A DNA stretch of 64,000 bases. Origin: Pempheris klunzingeri (lineage: Eukaryota; Chordata; Actinopteri; Acropomatiformes; Pempheridae). The stretch is from contig NC_092034.1 of the NCBI RefSeq assembly GCF_042242105.1, forward strand, positions 4,583,144 through 4,647,143, read 5' to 3'. The translations under genes were made by a program, and so were the position numbers. The notes beneath the pieces were generated by a model. That model had not been told where the DNA came from. It saw only the letters and a list, made by a program, of their open reading frames with translations, and made no database searches. Every line of letters starts with the position of its first letter. Within the stretch, counting starts at the first letter, position 1. Shown one piece after another: positions 58,001-64,000 of this stretch.

Positions 58001-59951
58001 ACTACCCCAACGAACCCTGCTTCAAATAATACGAACTGTCATTTAGAAAAAGATGTACATGGTGATTGATGGTCTCAGGTCACAGAGGAAGCCATAGAAC
58101 ATATGTGTACATAAAGAATAATTTATTCTGTAATCTTTTATATATGAGGAATTAAGTGCTTCCCTTTTTAATAACTGTGTTTCAGGACCTGTACAGTCAG
58201 TCATATGACTGCGTGTGTGTGATGTTCGCCTCAGTGCCTCAGTTCAAAGAGTTTTACAGTGAGAGTAGCGCCAACAGGGACGGTCTGGAGTGTTTGCGCT
58301 TCCTCAACGAAATCATATCAGACTTTGATGAGGTATGAGGAAGAGGATGTTATTATATTCAGCCAGTGTCACATTTCAGCTGTGTCACTAATTGTACTCT
58401 CTTTTTCTTTCCTCTCATGCAGCTCCTCTCTAAACCCAAATTCTCTTCAGTGGTGAAGATTAAGACTATCGGCAGCACGTATATGGCTGCTGCAGGGCTG
58501 ACACACTCGCCTCTAGGGGACGAAAGAAAGGTTTGTTTGTTCCTCAAAGCTTCTTCATCTATTTTTTATTTAATTCCCCTGATGTTTTGTAAATGCTTGT
58601 CCAGTACTCTACTTTAGATGCCCTGCTCTGCATTAACATGACCTCTGGCTCCCCCTACAGAAAGTTGAGATGTCCTACAGTCACGTGCGCTCGATGGTGG
58701 AGTTTGCCATCGCTCTCATGAGTAAACTGGAGCTTATCAACACGCACTCTTTTAACAGCTTCAAACTCAGGATCGGTGAGTCTGTTCTAGATGAATATTA
58801 GAAAGGATGATTTCCGATATATGTTAAATTCCTTGTGCTTGTTTCTGTTTCTTTGTCCCCAAATCTCAGTCTGCCTTTTTAAGGTAAAAACTACTTTGAA
58901 TGACTAAAAATAATGTAATCTACAGTGACTGACAAACTCATAACAATTCTTAAACTGGATTTCTTCAGGACTGCCTCAGCTGCTAGTCTAATATTTTCTG
59001 TTGCATGCAAGACTGTATTTTGATTAGGACATGTTAGCAAAGAGTAATGTTTGCTTTATGTTTATGAATATTCAGCTATCCCTTCCTGTTGTGTACGTGC
59101 AGGAATAAACCACGGTCCAGTGATTGCAGGAGTGATTGGAGCCCATAAACCGCAGTATGACATCTGGGGGAACTCTGTTAATGTGGCCAGCAGGATGGAC
59201 AGCACAGGAGTGTTGGACAAGATACAGGTCAGAGAAAAAGGGTGGAGGTGGTAGAGTAGAGGTGGCTCACATGGTAAAACACATCCTACATCCTATATAT
59301 AATGCTGGTGTTTTTAAATATCTGCCCTATTTTCACATATTATCAGTTACAATACAGAAACCGTAGTAAGATAGGGCCCAGGTACTTGCTTCAAAGGTTA
59401 GGTACACAACTTTTCAAGTCTGTCTTAATGAACATTTGAATTGTTTTCTTGCTGTAATCATTCTGCATTGCTCATACTTGTCATTAAAAGATCCCTCCCT
59501 AATGCACTTTCACATTAAGTGATGACAACGAAATCCAGAGTCCTCATTTTGTGCAAAACTGTATTCCAAAGTTTAGTTAATTTAAGGCTTTGACTGTATT
59601 AGTGAGACTATTTAAGCGGAAATCTTACAAAGTTAGTCTTTTTAGTATAGAATTCCCACTTTGTGTGTCTCTGGTGTTTCAGGGCTGAGCTGCAGTAGAG
59701 GAAAAGTAACCAAAAGAGGGGAAGTTGTTGGGAAATTGACGGATTAATGGGGGGATAACTGGTGACAGAGAAAACCCCACACATTCCCTCTGTAATTCTT
59801 TTATCTCTGCTCCCAGGTGACAGAGGAGACGGCCCAGATGGTTGAGAGCGTGGGATACAGCGTGACTCTCAGAGGAGTGATCACCGTCAAAGGCAAAGGG
59901 GAACTCACCACCTACTTCATTAACACCGACCAATCGGCTCCTCAGTTCTGA
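44652..59951 (+). CDS. adcy4: Membrane adenylyl cyclase type 4-like, with long N-terminal extension
   Basis: Twenty-five coding exons close in frame: 44652-45584, 47063-47260, 47367-47528, 48229-48378, 49129-49283, 50648-50759, 50883-51010, 51511-51669, 52209-52368, 52663-52839, 53101-53132, 53391-53444, 53652-53715, 53838-53935, 54090-54174, 54336-54473, 54564-54641, 55193-55368, 56694-56778, 56930-57088, 58186-58332, 58423-58530, 58661-58775, 59103-59227 and 59817-59951. The product is 1310 residues; human ADCY4 has 1077. Residues 1-266 are Ser/Asp-rich and look disordered. Then come MCCCY, the first membrane bundle (from about 287), C1a with metal Asp D538 (LYADIVGFT) and D582 (ILGDCYYC), a second bundle ([21 protein letters not shown]), and C2a with K1162/K1164 (KIKTIGSTY), [13 protein letters not shown] (N1251, R1255) and VKGKGEL. 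Both catalytic halves are intact, so it should make cAMP from ATP, Gs-stimulated as in the ADCY2/4/7 group. RPGVL-type and [10 protein letters not shown] motifs plus the neighbours favour ADCY4 over ADCY7. Confidence 0.9.
47565..47775 (+). repeat. Diverged copy of the cerebellin-intron repeat
   Basis: The stretch tttgacattttgtgaaattttctcattcaatttctttcagagaattag ... gattaagctagagcaatg ... aatcctcctatctaccttctgaagctcgctaatgattaacataatg follows the same order as the element at 13285-13640. It lies in the adcy4 intron after exon 3. Confidence 0.45.
49410..50390 (-). mobile_element. Antisense LINE reverse-transcriptase remnant in adcy4 intron
   Basis: On the minus strand, 49791-50084 encodes [34 protein letters not shown] and [24 protein letters not shown] is the catalytic box of non-LTR reverse transcriptases. 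Related non-coding-looking sequence extends on both sides (gaacaagacccagagatacttgaactcctt at 49729-49758; gggaaactggggcccccctctggg near 50328-50351). Stops and indels show it is dead. It resembles a LINE very common in fish genomes; I cannot name the clade. It lies between adcy4 exons 5 and 6. Confidence 0.8.
54970..55011. repeat. (CA)n microsatellite in adcy4 intron
   Basis: About 20 CA dinucleotide copies, perfect, about 180 bases before the exon at 55193. Confidence 0.95.
55472..55494. repeat. Poly(T) run in adcy4 intron
   Basis: A homopolymer of just over twenty T bases, about 100 bases after the exon ending at 55368. Its exact length may be sequencing-sensitive. Confidence 0.8.
56835..56862. 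repeat. (TG)n microsatellite in adcy4 intron
   Basis: About 14 TG copies, within the short intron between exons 56694-56778 and 56930-57088. Confidence 0.9.
57357..58043. mobile_element. Palindromic MITE-like element in adcy4 intron
   Basis: The left terminus gatagttcaaattatttgaagtggggtt (57363-57390) pairs with ccctgcttcaaataatacgaactgtc at the right end (about 58015-58040). Internally, ttagaatactttcaccactttac (about 57592-57614) pairs with gtaaagcggtgaaagtattctaa (about 57943-57965), and ggaactgaagtcgcttc pairs with gaggcttcagttcc. A non-autonomous element about 690 bases long with extended inverted arms and no transposase. The sequence recalls an abundant fish repeat. Confidence 0.7.
59443..59712 (+). 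repeat. MITE-like repeat in last adcy4 intron
   Basis: The stretch gctcatacttgtcattaaaagatccctccctaatgcactttc parallels the left arm of the element at 30484-30825. It continues as tttgtgcaaaactgtattcc ... acaaagttagtctttttag ... gggctgagctgcagtagagg. It ends about 105 bases before the last coding exon. Confidence 0.5.
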
Positions 59952-61076
59952 CCCCACAGTCGGAGGGTGAACAGACTTACACTCATCATCAGACCCAGGA
60001 CCAAACGTTACCTGCTAATGCTCATTGGTGTTTGTTATAAGGGTGTATCGGATGCTTTGTCATCTATTGCAGCTAACCTGTGACAAGAATCAAAAATCAT
60101 ATGTTTACCCAGGCCTGCAAACGCCACAAATACCTGCACTGACTCTGTGCTGAAACGGAGAAGTGGCAATGCAGAGGATCACCTGTAAATCTGCTGCCTT
60201 TGTCTTTTCGGATGAGACACTAAATACAATCCTGTCCAATTAAATGAAGACTACAACTGGCAACAGAAATGGACCATTTAATGGCAAACCAATGTTGCTT
60301 ACTGCACGTGTATCTGCACTGTATCTGGGTTATCATGTGAAAGTCCGCATCGCACACTTCTCACTGTTATTCTGAAAAGATATAAACTGAGTTATGCTTT
60401 TTTTTGGTACACTCAACATGGCTGAATCAGACGCAGTGATCATGTACGACTAATTTATTGGTAAGAAATAAAGTATTTGTTTTAGATGTACTAAATATTA
60501 CTGTTTGATGAAGGATATTGTATAAAAGTAGTGTTTTTTATTTAGTTAGTTTCTTATTTGAGGGTTTTGGTACAGAACATAATTCTTTAATTGTAAAAAC
60601 AAATGGGGTGGATACTTTGTGTACCTGAAACAGATCTGAGATACTGATTGATCTTAAACACTGGATCCTAACGCACAGAGAGTGCCAAGATGAAACTGAG
60701 GATGTCATGAGATGATTCACAGCATAAGAAAGCACAAGATTTGTACTGCACTGTTGTTTTTTTCCTTAAGCTGTGGTTCAAATGAAACAACATGAGGGGA
60801 AACCCACTCATATCCCCTCTCACACCCCATGAACATGTACAAGTAGTTAGGGCTTTATTTAAGGTGTCGCCTTCACTGCAGCCCAGATATGATGACGTGT
60901 TATGCCATGAAAAGTCAGATAACACATTTGACATTGCACTTTCTAAAATGTTGTAGTTTTTCAAGGGAGTTCTGCATTACAATCTAATGCTCTTATATAT
61001 GAGGGATGCTGTGAATGTGAAAAAAGATGTTCTGTATAGGGAAATATTTTTGTATTGTATTTATAAACTAATAAAA
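59952..61076 (+). other. adcy4: 3' UTR of adcy4
   Basis: Follows the TGA stop. AATAAA signals lie at 60467-60472 and 61070-61075. If the distal one is used, the transcript ends within about 100 bases of the next gene's promoter motifs. Confidence 0.55.
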
Positions 61077-61146
61077 AATATGTGCGTGCGTGTTTGCCTG
61101 CTTCCTATGTACATATAAAATGTGTACTTTGCCTATCAAGAAGCGT

Positions 61147-61343
61147 GGAATTTCCCCCCCGTCTCGGCAACGCCCACTTCCGCGCTGATTGGCTAAAACA
61201 ACTCCCACTGAACACATCTCACTTGCTATTGGCTGCCACTGATGTCAATCACCGCACTTCCGTGTTCACGGTGCGGTTTGTTATTGAAACGCAGCTCCTT
61301 TAAATGCGAGGGGAAATGTTGACGGTCCGATCTGATGAAGTTG
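61147..61343 (+). promoter_or_regulatory. cyldl: Promoter/first exon of CYLD-like gene with NF-kB, CCAAT and ETS motifs
   Basis: Within 200 bases: a full kB site GGAATTTCCC (61147-61156; reverse strand GGGAAATTCC), two inverted CCAAT boxes (gattggct about 61186-61193; tattggct about 61226-61233), and two ETS-type CACTTCCG motifs (about 61175 and 61255). A donor AGTTG|GTGAGT at 61343/61344 fits the end of a non-coding first exon. The next acceptor is TTTTACAG before 61566. Confidence 0.6.
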
Positions 61344-61569
61344 GTGAGTGTTTGGGAAACGCCTACAGTTCTAGTAAAAGTTGATTATGTGGTTTATTTA
61401 TCGAAATTATGCCTGAAATGTAGCTCGAACTCTTTTAATGTACTTTAGAAACGTAATTCTGTGAAAATATGGTTGAAGAAAGTTGACGTTACCGAGGTAA
61501 ATGGACACCCGTCGCTTCTCTTCTCGTTTGCCTCTAAGTAATTAATTAATTTCTTAATTTTACAGGAAA

Positions 61570-61596
61570 ATGTGCGGTTTGATTCCTCTGAAATAA
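61570..61596 (+). promoter_or_regulatory. cyldl: Short upstream ORF in CYLD-like leader
   Basis: Eight codons (ATG TGC GGT ... TAA), starting four bases after the predicted acceptor and ending 24 bases before the main ATG at 61621. Present in any transcript using this exon. Likely to dampen translation, by analogy only. Confidence 0.5.
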
Positions 61597-61620
61597 TTAA
61601 GATATAAACCCAAACGTAAG

Positions 61621-63443
61621 ATGTCAGGAGCACATGAGCAAAAAAGGAAGCGTCGTCCCCCCAAAATGTTCTTGATCTCGTCCGACCTGAAGATCCAGGA
61701 CCAGCTGGACGGAACCATTCGGCTGCGGCGGGGGTTCATCTGCCAGGAGCAAGATCTGGACCGGAGCAAAGGCGACTCTCTTTGGGTCAAGGTATTACCA
61801 CACATGGACTTAGGGTAGTCTGTAAATTACAGTAATATAGTTTGTTACTAACTCAAGAGATTATCCACCGTGAAAGGCTGCACAATTTATTTTAAAGACG
61901 AATTAATTAGCAGTTATATTGATAATCAACTAGTTTTAGTCATTTCATAAAAAAATCATGCAAATTTACCAAATTATTCAGTTATACATGTCACCTTGGG
62001 CTCTTGGAAAATATAATGTGCTTTTTTTTCACTATGTGCTGGCACTTTATAGACAAATCCGTTTCTTGATTTATTAATAAACAACAATTTGCATGTTAAC
62101 TGATATTGAAAATAATCATTACTTCCTCTAAACTATAGTAGAAATCATCTTGCAACCAGGTGAAGAAAAGAAAACACAAGAATCTGTCAAAATAAATGAG
62201 TAAACCTACCAGGAAAGCTCACCTAAATCAGTAACAGTATAACAGAAAAAGCTGTAGTGCATCCAGCCAAAATCATCCAACCATGGATGGTTTATTTCAA
62301 AGACTCCTCATCATCTGACTCATCATGAGTATTAAACACTTTTATCGCATAACAGATAAGCTAATTTATTTCTTTGGTAGTCAGGCAGATTCATTAGTTG
62401 CAGTTTATTTTAATGACTTTTAGTTATTTGATTATATATCTAGAACGTGCCCCCTGTCTTGTCACTGGTTTGGATGAGAAATCCACCACATCCTTCCTTT
62501 TCAAACAATGGACATACTTTAGACAAACTTTTCTCCCTCTGAATGTCGCACTCTGCGTTGTGTGTATCTTACTTTATTTCCTCTTCTCTCCCACATTTTT
62601 GTCTCTCTGCCTACCTCCTGCTTTCCCGCAGGTGTTAGACAATGGCGGCATGGTAAAACTAGAGAGGAAGTTCCTGCATGAAATCCCAGCTGACCTCAAT
62701 GGCCTGTTGGAGCCTGTAGCTGATCCGGAGGCCCGTCTAAAACTTCTAAGTAATGCTTCTGAAAGTTTAGTAGAAGTGGTTTTTACAGCTACACGTGTGT
62801 GTTAGCAGAAGTGATGATGGTGATTATTGGGTTGGTTGTTGTAGAGATAATGGTATCAAATTATAGTGATGGATGATATTGACAATATATGAATATATCA
62901 ATAGACATAGGAACAGGAGCAATAATGATAAATTACTAGTGGTAGTAATTTCAGAGGTAGTACAAACATGGGAGTAGTAATCATCCTACATTTTAGCATG
63001 ATTATTACTATTTTTTTTGACATGTAGTCTACATCAGCAGTTTTGAGGGAATTTTTTTTTTTTTTAAACATGGTCTTTATGACTTTAAGTCTCCAGGTTT
63101 TAATTTTTAAAGCAAAAATGAGACTTCAAGCCAGATCACATATTTTTTTTATGTCCTCACTAACTATTTAATTCCAAATCTGGCTAATTTTCAGTGCTCA
63201 CGGAGCATGTGCACACTGTTTATCACTATAATAGCAGATAAGATTGAGCAGATAAGATGCAGTAAGATTTTCACTGTTTTTTCAGACAATCCCGGGAAGC
63301 TGCAGCATTTTGCTTCTCTGCCTGTCGATACTCCGTTGTGGGTCCAGTTGGGACAGCAGGACGAGCTGGCAGAGGCAGAGCTTAAATTCATCGGGCCGCT
63401 GACCAGAGGGAGCAGCGCTGTGTTCTTTGGGGTACAGCTGAAG
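61621..63443 (+). CDS. cyldl: CYLD-like deubiquitinase, 5' part (N-terminal region and start of first CAP-Gly)
   Basis: Three exons close in frame: 61621-61791, 62632-62749 and 63286-63443, giving the first 149 residues. The rest lies beyond base 64000. Residues 47-149 align with the CYLD N terminus by eye. GGMVKLERKFLHEIPADLNGLL parallels the CYLD segment around INEKFTELLLAI, and VDTPLWVQL...ELKFIGPLTRGSSAVFFGVQL parallels the first CAP-Gly domain (GCPVKVQL...RFRGPL...GIFFGVEL). CYLD removes K63- and M1-linked ubiquitin and restrains NF-kB and death signalling. The USP catalytic domain is not in the window, so activity is unproven. The first 45 residues (Lys/Arg-rich MSGAHEQKRKRRPPK) do not resemble CYLD. 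It could be the zebrafish-type cyldl gene. Confidence 0.75.
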
Positions 63444-64000
63444 GTAAACTGGAGGATATCATGAAAGTGCAAACTTCTTAACATCCCACACAGGTTTGAG
63501 GATTTAAGTTAAATACACTATTGACATCTAAGTTGTAACCCTGAAGATTTCTGGGTTTGATTACTTTGATAAATTGCCATCTTAAGTGAACTACTGAGGA
63601 GACTGTGTTGTGAGTTGATCTTTATTTCTAAATGAGCGAGTGTGACGTCTTCTGTTCAGATGTTCATGGTTGATTAAAGTAAAATTAAAGGGAGAGCAAA
63701 AGATCTAAGAAAAGCTTGATTAAATCATGACCTGGTGCAATTTCCTGAGAGATGTTTGTGTCATTACGTGCTTTTATATTTTACATGAGGAACATTTTAT
63801 GTACCTAATTGTTTTTTGAATGCTGGACTAAATATGATCTCCCTGATAAAAATAGAATAAAAAAAATTAAATACAATAAAAACAATAAGGCAGGATATCC
63901 TGTGAATTTCTCCTGCAAAGTTAGACAATTTAAATCCAGCTCAGCCACCAACATTAACAAATCACAATACAGAGATGAATTGACAGAATGTAAATACGTT
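63444..64000 (+). other. cyldl: Intron of CYLD-like gene running off the window
   Basis: AT-rich, with no further exon matching the continuation of the CAP-Gly domain (a GFTDG-type motif would be expected). The gene continues to the right. Confidence 0.5.

Overview
The window looks like nuclear DNA of a teleost fish. Genes are intron-rich with GT-AG splice sites, introns are AT-rich, short palindromic and LINE-like repeats are interspersed, and the coded proteins are vertebrate families. There are no bacterial-style operons, no rRNA and no CRISPR array. I rebuilt the exons by hand from splice signals and reading-frame continuity, so internal boundaries are firm only where the frame closes.

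Layout: (1) 1-9.3 kb, two tandem TRIM-family E3 ubiquitin ligase genes on +. The first is cut by the left edge, the second is complete (RING, two B-boxes, coiled coil, B30.2). A decayed hAT/ZBED-like fragment lies between them. (2) 12.4-14.5 kb, a three-exon cerebellin-family secreted C1q gene on +. (3) 17.4-24.7 kb, a twelve-coding-exon RIPK3-like kinase on - with a C-terminal RHIM. (4) 27.5-38.6 kb, khnyn, an N4BP1/KHNYN-family NYN-domain RNase on +. (5) 42-61 kb, adcy4, a type II-like membrane adenylyl cyclase on + with an unusual long N-terminal extension. (6) 61.1 kb to the right edge, the 5' end of a CYLD-related deubiquitinase gene on +.

From general knowledge, human 14q12 carries ADCY4, RIPK3, CBLN3 and KHNYN together, while 16q12 carries CBLN1, N4BP1, ADCY7 and CYLD. 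The window fits the fish counterpart of the 14q12 side of that paralogon. It also keeps a CYLD-like gene, which I do not know from the mammalian 14q12 block.

Several products belong to innate-immune or ubiquitin pathways: TRIM ligases, RIPK3 (necroptosis and inflammation), KHNYN (RNase linked to antiviral RNA decay) and a CYLD-like protein (removal of K63/M1 ubiquitin chains). Promoter motifs fit this: an ISRE-like element upstream of khnyn and a consensus NF-kB site upstream of the CYLD-like gene. I saw no wholly unknown multi-gene system. The best leads are the extended adcy4 N terminus, the retained CYLD paralog, the divergent RIPK3 motifs, and short upstream ORFs in khnyn and the CYLD-like gene.
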